A stretch of DNA of 64,000 bases. Source: Bacteroidaceae bacterium. Its GTDB lineage: Bacteria; Bacteroidota; Bacteroidia; Bacteroidales; Bacteroidaceae. Of the stretch, positions 1 through 9,260 are shown one piece after another (the first letter of the stretch is position 1; each line of letters opens with the position of its first letter). The position numbers were made by a program, and so were the translations under genes. The stretch is from contig JAFNXL010000041.1 in assembly GCA_017379075.1 (NCBI GenBank), positions 1-64,000 on the forward strand. Reading direction: 5' to 3'. Below the pieces are notes generated by a model that ran no database searches, had not been told where the DNA came from, and saw nothing but the letters and a program-made list of their open reading frames with translations.

Positions 1-34
1 AAAAGTTGTGTAATCTGCTTGGCAGACGTGGCAG

Positions 35-166
35 GGTGACACGTGTGACACGTCATCTTATAAACTTTTATGGAGAAAAAAATTAATTGATAGTCCCCTT
101 TAAGGAGGGTAAGAATTAATTTTCATGTTTATAAATGTTGTATAAACACGTGTCACACGTGTCACC
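35..166. repeat. Palindromic element with 19-bp inverted repeats
   Basis: A 19-nt arm at 35-53 (built on GTGACACGTGTGACACGT) is matched perfectly as a reverse complement at 148-166. Inside it a second weaker pair occurs: an AAATTAATT-type stretch near 80-88 against AATTAATTTT near 114-123, around a CCCCTTTAAGGAGG core. The roughly 130-bp whole could fold into a long cruciform or hairpin. There is no reading frame in it that looks coding. It resembles a small non-autonomous element or a long intergenic hairpin; no target duplication was recognised. Confidence 0.55.
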
Positions 167-175
167 AAAACGATA

Positions 176-204
176 CAACCACCCGATTATCAGTCGGATG
201 GTTG
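176..204 (-). terminator. Probable terminator of the superoxide reductase gene
   Basis: CAACCA-C-CCGA pairs with TCGG-A-TGGTTG around a 7-nt loop, 43 nt past the stop codon of the minus-strand reductase gene. On the minus strand the hairpin is followed by a modest U-rich tail (TATCGTTTT). The tail is weak, so this is a likely rather than certain terminator. Confidence 0.5.
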
Positions 205-246
205 CGGTGACAGGACTTCATATTTTTAAGCTATGGGAATCCTTAA

Positions 247-627
247 TCATTCAATCCCTTTCCATAAACCATGGAGATTGCAGTACTCGCGGGCGTATAT
301 CGCCTTTTCTTCGGTCAGGAAAACAGCTTCGGGTGCCTCTCCTGGTTTAAGGAACTTGCGCAAAACGGTATTTTCTGTAACCAACTCAATCCACTGGATG
401 TAGTGTTCGTCCAGCATGGGATGAGTGACGCTGCCTACAACGACTTTGTAACCGCCTTCAATGGTTTCAATTACTGGAACATGCTTTTCAGTGGCGGCAT
501 CGGTGGTGTTGCCGATGAGATGTTCCATGGGTTTCCCACAGCAGACCAGGATACCTCCTCCTGCTTCCAATACTTCGACAATGTTGCCACAGATTGGGCA
601 CTTGTACACTTGTGTTCTTTCAATCAT
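247..627 (-). CDS. dfx: Desulfoferrodoxin, 2Fe superoxide reductase
   Basis: The 126-aa cytoplasmic protein reduces superoxide to hydrogen peroxide without making oxygen, a typical oxygen defence of anaerobes. The N-terminal desulforedoxin domain (about 1-37) has the four rubredoxin-like cysteines C10, C13, C29 and C30. The catalytic centre-II domain follows, with the EKHVP motif (E47, H49), HPM..H (H69, H75), and C116 and H119 in the C-terminal CNLHG motif, so all iron ligands of the two-iron class are present. The ATG at 627 has an unusually strong Shine-Dalgarno (GAGAGGAGG) for this phylum. A complete promoter lies just upstream (660-690). It is a single-gene unit with a hairpin downstream. 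The family assignment is secure; the symbol dfx follows the desulfoferrodoxin name. Confidence 0.95.
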   Translation of the reverse strand: MIERTQVYKCPICGNIVEVLEAGGGILVCCGKPMEHLIGNTTDAATEKHVPVIETIEGGYKVVVGSVTHPMLDEHYIQWIELVTENTVLRKFLKPGEAPEAVFLTEEKAIYAREYCNLHGLWKGIE

Positions 628-659
628 AATGTCCTCCTCTCTTTATTGATTAGACACCG

Positions 660-690
660 CAAATTTACATAGAAAATACGAACGGGCAAA
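660..690 (-). promoter_or_regulatory. Promoter of the superoxide reductase gene
   Basis: Read on the minus strand, a TTTG box (690-687) is followed after 19 bp by TAAATTTG (667-660), matching the Bacteroidetes primary sigma consensus TTTG-N19-21-TAnnTTTG. This predicts a leader of about 25 nt before the start codon at 627. Confidence 0.75.
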
Positions 691-768
691 ACACTTCTCC
701 GGCCGCTTAATGATTTTTATGAAAAAGGAATGTGGATTTGACAAAATTTTAGATAAAGGCATATATAA

Positions 769-802
769 AAAAGAAGGTTGTCATCCCGACAACCAATCTT
801 TT
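769..802 (-). terminator. Terminator downstream of the AddA-like gene
   Basis: AAAAGAAGGTTGTC (769-782) pairs with GACAACCAATCTTTT (788-802). On the minus strand the stem is followed by TTCTTTTTTATA, a good U tract. It lies 113 nt past the stop of the helicase-nuclease gene. Confidence 0.7.
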
Positions 803-826
803 CAATTAACCTTAAAATCTAATACC

Positions 827-886
827 ATGAAAAACACGGCGCAAAATTACTGCTTTTCCGGGAATCTGCAAGTCTGTACGCGTTAA
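827..886 (+). other. Possible 19-aa leader ORF after an A-rich leader
   Basis: A short frame MKNTAQNYCFSGNLQVCTR runs 827-886. It is preceded by the stretch AATTAACCTTAAAATCTAAT, which looks like the A-rich 5' leaders typical of translated Bacteroidales genes. There is no recognisable -7 box directly upstream and no gene follows on this strand, because the next gene is on the opposite strand. It may be a decayed leader, a small peptide gene or part of an RNA; the evidence is thin. Confidence 0.2.
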
Positions 887-914
887 AAATGACAGACATG
901 CCGTTTTTATTGAT

Positions 915-3900
915 TTATGTCAAAAACAATTCCATCTGAGAGGGAAGATTCACGTGTTTTATCCGTCCAGAGTAAATGTACCATACATAGCCTTTTATCT
1001 TCATATTAGGGTACATACGAGACATCAGTTCCATGTAGGCGCACACTTGCTGGACATGCTCGGGCCATGGCTTGCCGCATTTGAAATCTATGACGGTAAT
1101 GTCGTTTCCAGAGAAAACAATACGGTCAGGGCGTCTGACTTCTGGTTCTCCGCTCATAGGATTTGTGGCAACGATACTGCATTCATTGTACACCTCGTTG
1201 TCCGGTGAGAACCATGAACGTACTAGTTCCTGCTGCATGCCCTGCTGTATGCGCTTTATAATGGACTTGCGTTGTGACGGATTGGAAATGAGCCCCTGAC
1301 TTTGGCAACGGTCAAGCACGGAACCCACATCGTCAATGTGGGATATCTGGCTGAGGACATAGTGCAGAATTTTGCCCAGTTCGATATAGTCCTGGCCTTC
1401 CATCCCTTCTTCACCAGCTGTAAGTATAAACTGCGAGGATTCATTGCTTTGCATGAAATCAAGATGCGGTCTGAACGTTGCATATTCAGTCTTCAAGTCT
1501 TGTGCAAAAGGAGTCATCCGGTTGTTCTCTCTTGTGCGTTCCTTTCTCTCTTTGCCCATTTGCTCCCCAGACTCATAGCTGTATTCGTCTCCGTTTTTCT
1601 CGAGTTCCAAACCATGACGCAACAGGTCACCGGACATGGAAGATGGAGAAAGTTTGTCTGTCTTGGATGTCATTCCCCAAATCATCATATTACATTCTGC
1701 ACGTGTGAATGCCACATACATCATATTGAGTGCATCCACGCGTTTCTGTAAATGCTCCTCTTCGTACCAAGGGGCAAAAATGCTTTGCCGAATATCCGAA
1801 CCTGCACTAATGGGCAGCAACCCCAAGTCATTATATGGCGCTTCTGGTGCTTCACACCAGAGTAAATCACCTCGTTTGTCTTTTTCAATATCCCAATCTG
1901 TATAAGGGAGCAATACGGTGTGGAACTGCAAACCTTTGCTTTGATGTATGGTCATAATCTGCAGCCCCGGAATCTTTCCGCATGGAATCGGTTCGTTTGC
2001 CAGTTTCTCGTCCCATGTCGACAGGAAAGAACGGAGGTCGGAGGGGTGGTTACGCAGATAGTTCTGCAACTGGTCGAAAAAGGCAAACAAATATGCCGAC
2101 TGGCCGGGGATACGTGAAAGATTGAAAATGGCATAGAGTTTTTCGCAAAGCACATATAGCGGTAATGTGGCAAGTTCTGCCTTGTCTTTGAGAAATTCAT
2201 CCGGAAGACATTGCTCTGCGTCTTTGGCCGTGAAATGATCTGGCATGGTTGGGCATCCCGACACATCCGCCAAGTAATGCTTTATCAAATAATGTATGGG
2301 CACGGGATCTGTGTCTTGAGGATCCGCCAGTACACGTAGGGCATTGACAATCATCTGGACCGCGACACTGGCAGACAACAGGAACGACTCGTCACTGACC
2401 AGACGGATGTCTGGCGCAAGGCGATGAAACCAATCAATCAGTTCCGTACCCATGTTGCGCCTGCGGACCAGCATGGCCATGTCCGACAGTGGCACCCCTT
2501 TGTCCATCAGACCACGAATCTGCTCAATCATGTCACGGATGAACCGTTCTTCATAATTATCAGGACGATTTATGCCGTTCTTTTCGTATATTCGTACGCT
2601 TACATAGCCTTTCCCACCATCTTTTTTGCACTTTTGCGCGACATCGGCATATATGTCCTTGATTTGGAAACGGGCATCCGGAGACAAAGAATCCAGCAAT
2701 TCTGCCGCTTTGGGGAAGAACGTATTGTTGAAACCTATGATTTTTTCCTGACTGCGGTAATTGGTGTCCAGTGGGACAATGTCTGGCCGCATGAATCTCA
2801 TCTCATTCTCTATGCCGTGCAAGACACTCCAGTCTCCATTGCGCCATCGATAAATGCTTTGCTTTACGTCACCCACCACCAGATCGTGACCTCCTGTGGC
2901 CTGGTTCTCCAATAATAGGGTTTTGAAATTTTGCCACTGTAACAGACTGGTGTCCTGGAACTCATCTATCATCACATGGTGGAGTTGAGTGCCCATTTTC
3001 TCGAAAACAAAAGGCGCGTCACAATCTTCCACCAGCTTGCTAAGCAAAATAGGCGTTCGGTTGAGAAGAAACTGGTTTTTCTCTTTACAGATTTGGTCAG
3101 CCATCTCTTCAATACAGCCGAGCAAACGTAGCGGATTGATATGCTTCCGCGCCAATCTTGCGGATTTAATTTGTGAGATGTTGTCCTGGTAGGTTTTGAG
3201 CAGATGTCCGATTTTACCAGAAATCACTTCAGCTTCGGCTAACAACGCCTCGTTCTTCTTGTCCGTACTTTTGAGCAATTTTAAAGGTTCTGCGGCGGCA
3301 GAGGGAAGTGTGGCTTTGCTTTGGTCGAAGGCCAATGCCATGATGCTTTGCAGAGCACTATGATAATTGTTTCCGCGAGAGATACGCTCATAGTTAAGCA
3401 CACCTTTTTGCAACAGCTCGTCCAGGGTTTCCGCTTCTTTGATAATGGCTTGCTCTGCATCCACTTCGATGTCTTTCATCCGCTTTTGGAAACCTCTGAT
3501 AACCTGCTCGTTGTTAAGCAGTTCGCGTTGTCGTGCATTGCGGTTCTGGAAACTCTCTTCAAAGATGCACCTGGCAAATGACTTCACGCTACGGGTCACA
3601 TCCCATTTCTCATTGTTCTCAATCCGTTCGGCCACATAGTTTAGTACCCATTGCTGGATTGCCGGATTGTATTGAAGTGTGTCAATTATCCGGTCAACGG
3701 CATGCGAAATCACTTCTCCCGTATTTAATTCCACTTCCAGGTTGGCCGTAAGTGACAGTTCGTGCGCAAGATGGCGCAGAATGCTCTGAAAAAAAGAGTC
3801 TATGGTCTCAACCCTAAAGTAATTGAAGTCGTGCAGTATGCCAGATAACACTTTGCCGGCTTTCCTTCGTATCTGATTTTCTGTCAGTTCCACGCCATAG

Positions 3901-4151
3901 GCGCAGAGCCGTTTTTGAACGGCTTCGTAATACACTTGACCTTCAGGAAGGTTATGCGCCAATGCATACAATTGTTGAAGTATACGGTCTTTCATTTCGG
4001 CTGTGGCCTTGTTGGTGAATGTCACGGCCAGGGTGTGGTGAAATTCCGTGTTCGAGACAGATGAAAGCAGCAAGGCAATATATTCGACAGCCAAAGTGAA
4101 TGTTTTGCCAGAACCTGCAGAAGCCTTGTAGACAGTAAGGGTGGAATGCAT
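915..4151 (-). CDS. AddA-like UvrD-family helicase/nuclease (RecB-like)
   Basis: The 1078-aa protein should be the helicase-nuclease subunit of an AddAB-type enzyme that resects double-strand DNA ends for recombination. Visible superfamily-1 motifs, in order: Walker A in YKASAGSGKTFTL at the N-terminus, MIDEFQDTS (Walker B), VGDVKQSIYRWR, LDTNYRSQ, IMTIHQSKGLQF and MMYVAFTRAE. The C-terminal nuclease domain shows RRPDRIVF followed by VIDFKCGK, the D and DxK of the PD-(D/E)XK fold. The start at 4151 is preferred over an in-frame ATG at 4391 because Walker A then sits close to the N-terminus and because the promoter (4173-4202) lies between the two. The upstream ATG would also run into panB, which is divergent. 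The partner subunit gene is at 58185-61070, far away rather than adjacent. Confidence 0.88.
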   Translation of the reverse strand: MHSTLTVYKASAGSGKTFTLAVEYIALLLSSVSNTEFHHTLAVTFTNKATAEMKDRILQQLYALAHNLPEGQVYYEAVQKRLCAYGVELTENQIRRKAGKVLSGILHDFNYFRVETIDSFFQSILRHLAHELSLTANLEVELNTGEVISHAVDRIIDTLQYNPAIQQWVLNYVAERIENNEKWDVTRSVKSFARCIFEESFQNRNARQRELLNNEQVIRGFQKRMKDIEVDAEQAIIKEAETLDELLQKGVLNYERISRGNNYHSALQSIMALAFDQSKATLPSAAAEPLKLLKSTDKKNEALLAEAEVISGKIGHLLKTYQDNISQIKSARLARKHINPLRLLGCIEEMADQICKEKNQFLLNRTPILLSKLVEDCDAPFVFEKMGTQLHHVMIDEFQDTSLLQWQNFKTLLLENQATGGHDLVVGDVKQSIYRWRNGDWSVLHGIENEMRFMRPDIVPLDTNYRSQEKIIGFNNTFFPKAAELLDSLSPDARFQIKDIYADVAQKCKKDGGKGYVSVRIYEKNGINRPDNYEERFIRDMIEQIRGLMDKGVPLSDMAMLVRRRNMGTELIDWFHRLAPDIRLVSDESFLLSASVAVQMIVNALRVLADPQDTDPVPIHYLIKHYLADVSGCPTMPDHFTAKDAEQCLPDEFLKDKAELATLPLYVLCEKLYAIFNLSRIPGQSAYLFAFFDQLQNYLRNHPSDLRSFLSTWDEKLANEPIPCGKIPGLQIMTIHQSKGLQFHTVLLPYTDWDIEKDKRGDLLWCEAPEAPYNDLGLLPISAGSDIRQSIFAPWYEEEHLQKRVDALNMMYVAFTRAECNMMIWGMTSKTDKLSPSSMSGDLLRHGLELEKNGDEYSYESGEQMGKERKERTRENNRMTPFAQDLKTEYATFRPHLDFMQSNESSQFILTAGEEGMEGQDYIELGKILHYVLSQISHIDDVGSVLDRCQSQGLISNPSQRKSIIKRIQQGMQQELVRSWFSPDNEVYNECSIVATNPMSGEPEVRRPDRIVFSGNDITVIDFKCGKPWPEHVQQVCAYMELMSRMYPNMKIKGYVWYIYSGRIKHVNLPSQMELFLT

Positions 4152-4172
4152 CGTATGGGTGTGTTTTTGATG

Positions 4173-4202
4173 CAAAGATAGTGTATTTCCTTTCAAAAAC
4201 AA
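4173..4202 (-). promoter_or_regulatory. Promoter of the AddA-like gene
   Basis: On the minus strand TTG (4202-4200), 19 bp, then TATCTTTG (4180-4173). This fits the Bacteroidetes consensus and puts the transcription start just before the ATG at 4151, which supports that start codon. Confidence 0.65.
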
Positions 4203-4274
4203 CGGCATTGTGTAAGAAAATGTGTAATTTTGCAGCAGAATTACATTTATGTCATTTAAAAACGTTTTGAGATT

Positions 4275-5093
4275 ATGGCAGGATATTTGGTAGAAGACAC
4301 ACGGAAAATTACGACAAACCGATTGATTGAGATGAAGAAGCAGGGTAAGAAGATAGCCATGCTCACCTCTTATGACTATACCATGGCACAAATCGTAGAC
4401 CAGGCAGGAATAGAAATTATCCTGGTTGGTGATTCGGCCAGCAATGTGATGGCAGGAAACGAAACCACCTTACCCATTACCATTGAGCAAATGATTTATC
4501 ATGCTCGCAGTGTAACACGCGGTGCCAAGCGTGCGTTGGTTGTGTGCGACATGCCCTTTGGCACTTATCAGGTGAATCCGGTTGAGGGCGTGAAGAATGC
4601 CATCCGTATCATGCAGGAAACGGGTGCTGACGCACTGAAACTGGAGGGCGGTGTAGAAATTCTGGACACCATAAAAGCTATTTTGAATGCGGGTATTCCT
4701 GTTATGGGGCATTTGGGCCTTACTCCACAGAGTATCAATAAATTCGGCACATATGCAGTACGCGCCAAAGAAGAGGCAGAAGCGCAGAAACTATTGTCCG
4801 ATGCCAAGGCGCTTGAGGAGGCAGGATGCTTCTCTTTGGTCGTGGAAAAAATACCCACCGCATTGACCGAGAAAGTATGCAACAGCCTGCACATTCCTGT
4901 GATTGGAATCGGTGGTGGTCCCGCAGACGGTCAAGTTTTAGTGGTGCATGACATGTTGGGAATGAACAAAGGCTTTGCTCCTAAGTTCCTGCGCAGATAC
5001 GCAGATCTGCATACTATCATGACAGATGCGATAGGTCAGTACATCATGGATGTGAAGGAAGGAGACTTCCCTAATGAAGAGGAACGCTATTAA
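4275..5093 (+). CDS. panB: 3-methyl-2-oxobutanoate hydroxymethyltransferase
   Basis: PanB transfers a hydroxymethyl group from methylenetetrahydrofolate to alpha-ketoisovalerate, giving ketopantoate, the first committed step of pantothenate and CoA synthesis. The 272-aa length is normal. Family signatures seen are [12 protein letters not shown] (metal-binding aspartate), [26 protein letters not shown] and the C-terminal [13 protein letters not shown]. The ATG at 4275 is the first residue of a normal PanB N-terminus. A -7 box TAATTTTG lies at 4225-4232 without a well-spaced -33 box. The gene is divergent from the AddA-like gene and ends in a strong terminator at 5132-5175, so it appears monocistronic; panC and panD are not adjacent. 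Confidence 0.96.
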   Translation: MAGYLVEDTRKITTNRLIEMKKQGKKIAMLTSYDYTMAQIVDQAGIEIILVGDSASNVMAGNETTLPITIEQMIYHARSVTRGAKRALVVCDMPFGTYQVNPVEGVKNAIRIMQETGADALKLEGGVEILDTIKAILNAGIPVMGHLGLTPQSINKFGTYAVRAKEEAEAQKLLSDAKALEEAGCFSLVVEKIPTALTEKVCNSLHIPVIGIGGGPADGQVLVVHDMLGMNKGFAPKFLRRYADLHTIMTDAIGQYIMDVKEGDFPNEEERY

Positions 5094-5131
5094 GTTCCAA
5101 AAAATAGTACATTTTTGTAGTTATACAGAAT

Positions 5132-5175
5132 AACGGGAACTAATGCATGTTTTATTTGCATGTTCCCGTTTTTTT
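5132..5175 (+). terminator. Intrinsic terminator of panB
   Basis: AACGGGAAC (5132-5140) pairs with GTTCCCGTT (5162-5170) around an inner ATGCA/TGCAT stem, followed by a T tract to 5175. The -33 box of the next promoter (5155-5158) lies within this hairpin, so terminator and next promoter are interleaved. Confidence 0.85.
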
Positions 5176-5186
5176 CCCTAACTTTG
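5155..5186 (+). promoter_or_regulatory. Promoter of the CapD-type gene
   Basis: TTTG (5155-5158), 20 bp, TAACTTTG (5179-5186). It fits the Bacteroidetes consensus and lies 20 nt before the ATG at 5206. The -33 box falls in the panB terminator stem-loop. Confidence 0.7.
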
Positions 5187-5205
5187 CAGAAATAACTTCG
5201 GGAAT

Positions 5206-7125
5206 ATGGTAAACTCATTTTTCTATAAATTTGCCAAGTGGTATTTTACTAAGAATGCACTGCCATATTGGATAATTCTGTTAATAGATTGTACCATAGT
5301 GTATTTGTCAACTCTGTTGTCCTGTTTTGTAATGCATAGGCCAGGGTATTTGACAGAATATTTTGTTGAGATTACCTCGTTGTCTGGTGTCTCTTTAATC
5401 TTTTTTATACTTGCATTCCGTATCTTCCATACTTATTCCGGCTTTATGCGATATAGTTCGATCTATGATTTGCAACGTATTGCATTGAGTATGTTGGTTG
5501 GTTCGGCAATGGTGCTGTCGGCACTTTATTTGTTCCGGTCACAAGACTGGCTCTTCCCGATAAACGGCCGGGACTGGGTACTGATGGTACTGATAGCCAC
5601 AATAGTAATGTTCTCTGTGCGAATGATCATTAGTGCTGTTTACGAAAATTTCATGAGTTCGAATACAGGGAAGCGTGTGTTCATATATGGTGTGAAAACA
5701 GGAGGTGTCGGACTTGCTCGTTTTATTTCAGACCAACCTCAATATGCGAATTATAAGGTTGTAGGTTTCATAAGTGACAAGGAAGACTCAGATAAAAAAT
5801 ATTTGATGGGCAAGCGTATTTATGCCAACAATGACAAGTTGGCAGAAACAATGAAAGCTCTACACGTAGAAATATTGATGGTCTCGCCTTTGAAGATCGA
5901 CCGTTTACGTAATAATGAGAAATTCGTAAATCAGTTGATAGAAGCAAATATAAAAATTATATTTGTCAATTCTTCAGAGGAGTGGGATGGAGTGACTCCA
6001 TTAGACCATGCACGTTTGAAAGAGGTTGAGGTGGAAGACTTGTTACCCCGTGCAGAGATACAGGTAGATATGGAGGCGAACGGCGCGCAGCTCAGAAACA
6101 AAGTGATCCTGATTACTGGGGCGGCAGGAAGTATTGGTCATGAAATGGTTCGCCAAATAGCTGTTTATAAGCCAAGAAAAGTTGTACTGATTGACCAGGC
6201 AGAGACACCGATGCATGATGTCCGCCTTGAAATGAAGCAGAAATTCCCCTACATTGATGCAGTCACAATTGTGACCAGTATAACAAAAAAACGTCACATG
6301 AGGGACATATTTGATGCACACCGACCAGATTACGTTTTCCATGCCGCCGCCTATAAGCATGTGCCCATGATGGAAGACAATCCGGCAATTGCGATTCAGA
6401 ATAATTGCTATGGAACGCGCGTCATCGCTGACTTGTCTGTAGAATTTGGAGTCAAGAAATTTGTGATGGTTTCCACAGATAAAGCCGTAAATCCCACAAA
6501 TGTGATGGGATGTTCCAAACGAATATGCGAGATTTATGTGCAGTCTCTCAACAATGCAATCGTTGAGGGGAAAGTGAAAGGAATTACCCAGTTTGTGACG
6601 ACCCGCTTCGGAAATGTGCTTGGCAGCAACGGTTCAGTGATACCTTTGTTCCGCGAGCAAATCCAGAACGGAGGACCCATTACAGTCACACATCCGGATA
6701 TCATCCGTTATTTCATGCTTATTCCCGAAGCGTGCAAACTAGTGATTGAAGCCGGAACGATGGGTAAAGGCGGTGAGATTTTTGTCTTTGACATGGGACA
6801 ACCGGTAAAGATTGTGGATCTGGCAAAAAGAATGATCAAACTTAGTGGTGCAAAAGACGTTCAAATACAATATACCGGTTTGCGCGATGGCGAAAAACTG
6901 TTTGAGGAAGTGCTCAATGACAATGAGACCACAAAACCGACACATCATCCGAAGATCATGATCGCCAATGTCAGAGAATACGATTATGAAAAGGCCAAGG
7001 AAGATGAAGAAATCCTCTTGGAGTTGAGCTATACTTATGATGACATGACTATCGTAAAGAAAATGAAGGAAATAGTGCCTGAATATAAGAGTCAACACAG
7101 TAAATTCGAAGAACTGGATAAGTGA
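5206..7125 (+). CDS. CapD/WbpM-type membrane nucleoside-diphosphate-sugar 4,6-dehydratase
   Basis: The 639-aa inner-membrane protein probably makes a 4-keto-6-deoxy UDP-sugar for capsule, exopolysaccharide or glycoprotein glycan synthesis. The N-terminal ~130 residues hold four hydrophobic segments, followed by a CoA-binding-like Rossmann segment (near 150-270), then the SDR catalytic domain starting at ITGAAGSIGHEM (near 300). The catalytic region reads STDKAVNPTNVMGCSKR. It carries Met where classical SDRs have Tyr, which is normal for the long WbpM/PglF-type dehydratases, where a Thr/Met/Lys arrangement and a catalytic Asp take over. Length and architecture match that class. No glycosyltransferases flank it, so the pathway cannot be read from context. 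It has its own promoter and a long convergent terminator. Confidence 0.9.
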   Translation: MVNSFFYKFAKWYFTKNALPYWIILLIDCTIVYLSTLLSCFVMHRPGYLTEYFVEITSLSGVSLIFFILAFRIFHTYSGFMRYSSIYDLQRIALSMLVGSAMVLSALYLFRSQDWLFPINGRDWVLMVLIATIVMFSVRMIISAVYENFMSSNTGKRVFIYGVKTGGVGLARFISDQPQYANYKVVGFISDKEDSDKKYLMGKRIYANNDKLAETMKALHVEILMVSPLKIDRLRNNEKFVNQLIEANIKIIFVNSSEEWDGVTPLDHARLKEVEVEDLLPRAEIQVDMEANGAQLRNKVILITGAAGSIGHEMVRQIAVYKPRKVVLIDQAETPMHDVRLEMKQKFPYIDAVTIVTSITKKRHMRDIFDAHRPDYVFHAAAYKHVPMMEDNPAIAIQNNCYGTRVIADLSVEFGVKKFVMVSTDKAVNPTNVMGCSKRICEIYVQSLNNAIVEGKVKGITQFVTTRFGNVLGSNGSVIPLFREQIQNGGPITVTHPDIIRYFMLIPEACKLVIEAGTMGKGGEIFVFDMGQPVKIVDLAKRMIKLSGAKDVQIQYTGLRDGEKLFEEVLNDNETTKPTHHPKIMIANVREYDYEKAKEDEEILLELSYTYDDMTIVKKMKEIVPEYKSQHSKFEELDK

Positions 7126-7148
7126 TATCGGCAGTACGACTAAAGTTG

Positions 7149-7203
7149 AAATAAACATTTGGCCCTTAGAGAAACGGACTCTCTAAGGGCCAAATGTTTA
7201 TTT
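7149..7203. terminator. Long bidirectional terminator (23-bp perfect stem)
   Basis: A perfect 23-bp stem (7149-7171 with 7181-7203) and a 9-nt loop lies between the convergent CapD-type and GH36 genes and overlaps the last codons of the GH36 gene. A-rich and T-rich ends give a U tract in both directions, so it should stop transcription both ways. Confidence 0.85.
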
Positions 7204-9240
7204 TGTGCAATATCTTAACAACAGACTGGCGCGTGGGTTGGCAATGTGGAGCGTGAGCCCTTTTAGGAGTTCTGCACCACTTTTCTCCACAGATTTTCCC
7301 GTATCTTTGCAAGTAAGAATGTATGTACTTTCGGCGTCAAGGCCAGAAAGTTTGACATTGTAGTCACTCTCCTTATTGTCCGGACGGCGGAACGCAATAA
7401 TGTAACCTGTCTGGTCTGAGGGTTTGTGCAACTGGTACGCCAGCCAACAATCATTCCCGGTAAGATTGCCTGTGCCACTTAGAGGATAATAGTCTTCGTA
7501 ATAATAGGGGCGTACTTCTTTATATTCCTCAATACATTTCTGCATATCCAGGAACGACTGGCCAGTTTGGGTGAATTTCCAATTGAAGACTACTGCGCTG
7601 CTCATGGAAGAACGGAAATCGAAACGGTCTACATAGTAGGCACCTGTACCATGCTGCGGGAGAAAGAAATTTAGACCGTATGTGTGGCATTGGTAACCCA
7701 TCGGTTCGCTGTATTGATAGTCTGTCCTCCATAGTGGTGCGCTTCTTAAGGAAGTCTCATAGTCGAGTCGTCGTCCGCCGCTTGCGCAGTTGTCTATTAT
7801 CATGTTGGGGAAACGTTGCAAAAGGTAATCCCAATAGGCATAAAGTCCCTCTATGTATTTTACTTCTGTGATGCCTCTGCGGTTTGGTTCGTCTGCCTGA
7901 TGCCAGAAATCCAATGGCTCTATATTAAAGTCCTGACGGTAGTGGTCTATGCCATTTTGTTCCATGAAATCGCCCATGTATTGGCAGAGCCATTTCAATG
8001 CGTCCGGATTTCCCAAATTATAGAGGTAATTGCCGTTGCCTTTTTTTGAAAGCATCCATTCAGGGTGAGCCTCTGCCCATTCCGAACCAGGCGAAACGCG
8101 TTCTGGTTCAAACCAAACCATAAACTTTGTGCCTAATTTATGCGCATAGTCTGACACGGGACGGAACCCTTTTTCATAACGCTCTTTGTCTGGAATCCAA
8201 GTACCGGTAGTATTGTACCAGTTGCGCCCTTTCTCATATTCATCCGAATGCTCGTACCATCCGGCATCCATCCAAAAGACTTCGGGCAGAATGCCAAACA
8301 TTTTTGTCCGCTGCATCAGTGCGATGGCATATTCGGTGGTGACGCAACTATATTCATTGCAAGGTGCAGGATCACCCCAATTGAAACCGCAGCTCATAGG
8401 ATAGAAAATAGTCTCCCCATTTATCTTGCGTGAACGGTGGGCCAGCATGAAACGTCGGAACAGGTTGTGTCCTATCATACGGTCTTCCCCTTTCCAGAAA
8501 AGCAGACAGACACTGGCTGTACGGATGCGCTCGCCCGGTTTGAGATAGGCATTAAAGTGCTCCAAACCAGCATCCAAATGAACAGCGGACTCGGATATGG
8601 GCTTTATCCGGCCATACCATTGTCCGGTCCAGCCGATGGCAACCATCGCTCCGCAATCTGCAGCAGTTTCAATGTTGAAGAATGGGAAACCGGCATGTGA
8701 AGAACTGCGGCCTCCATGCGGTGCGCGATACAGACTGTCGCCCATATGCAAATCCGTCATCCTGGGTGCAAAATCCTGTCGGGAACCCGTGCTCCCCTCT
8801 GCATAGTGGATACGGAACGCTCCCCTGGAAGAGGTGCTTAACGAGAGGTCTGCGCTGCGTACATCAGAAATTTGTGCAGAGTTGGATGTGCCTTTGTTTG
8901 AGAACCTTAGTGTCCAGTCGATGGCTGCGTATTTAGGATAACCTGTGATTTCACATTCTACTTGAAACCCAGTTTTGGGTTCTGTATAAGTGACGGTATA
9001 GGCACAGATGCTTGCTCCTGCTTTTGTGTCGCGTACTTTTTGGTAATTCCATTTCTTAATGAAGCGTTCCGAAGGAGTGCCATCATATATAAAGGAGAAC
9101 GGAGGAATTTGTCCTTTCCCGAAATTACGGTTAATCCATTGTTCCACATCCGCACTTTTGGTGTTAATCTTTATGGTTCGCTGGGCATAGCCTCCTAATA
9201 GGGAAACGGTAAAAAGGAATATTAAAAGTAACTTTTTCAT
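7198..9240 (-). CDS. GH36-family alpha-galactosidase, secreted
   Basis: The 680-aa enzyme should release alpha-1,6-linked galactose from galactomannan or raffinose-type sugars. A signal peptide covers about 1-19 (MKKLLLIFLFTVSLLGGYAQ), so it is exported to the periplasm or surface. The (beta/alpha)8 domain shows VFWMDAGWYEH, MVWFEPERV, the nucleophile D437 in HYRQDFN, the conserved CASGGRRLDYE motif at 485-495 and the acid/base D507 in LWRTDYQ. The start at 9240 gives a clean signal peptide; an in-frame ATG at 9264 overlaps the VOC gene stop as ATGA and is an alternative that would suggest translational coupling. The gene follows the VOC and CotH genes on the same strand. Substrate is inferred from family only. 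Confidence 0.9.
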   Translation of the reverse strand: MKKLLLIFLFTVSLLGGYAQRTIKINTKSADVEQWINRNFGKGQIPPFSFIYDGTPSERFIKKWNYQKVRDTKAGASICAYTVTYTEPKTGFQVECEITGYPKYAAIDWTLRFSNKGTSNSAQISDVRSADLSLSTSSRGAFRIHYAEGSTGSRQDFAPRMTDLHMGDSLYRAPHGGRSSSHAGFPFFNIETAADCGAMVAIGWTGQWYGRIKPISESAVHLDAGLEHFNAYLKPGERIRTASVCLLFWKGEDRMIGHNLFRRFMLAHRSRKINGETIFYPMSCGFNWGDPAPCNEYSCVTTEYAIALMQRTKMFGILPEVFWMDAGWYEHSDEYEKGRNWYNTTGTWIPDKERYEKGFRPVSDYAHKLGTKFMVWFEPERVSPGSEWAEAHPEWMLSKKGNGNYLYNLGNPDALKWLCQYMGDFMEQNGIDHYRQDFNIEPLDFWHQADEPNRRGITEVKYIEGLYAYWDYLLQRFPNMIIDNCASGGRRLDYETSLRSAPLWRTDYQYSEPMGYQCHTYGLNFFLPQHGTGAYYVDRFDFRSSMSSAVVFNWKFTQTGQSFLDMQKCIEEYKEVRPYYYEDYYPLSGTGNLTGNDCWLAYQLHKPSDQTGYIIAFRRPDNKESDYNVKLSGLDAESTYILTCKDTGKSVEKSGAELLKGLTLHIANPRASLLLRYCTK

Positions 9241-9260
9241 GATATTATGTATTAAAACAT

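Noticed and set aside
6043..6360. Minus-strand frame inside the CapD-type gene
   Set aside because: It overlaps the catalytic Rossmann domain of the dehydratase and has no features of its own.
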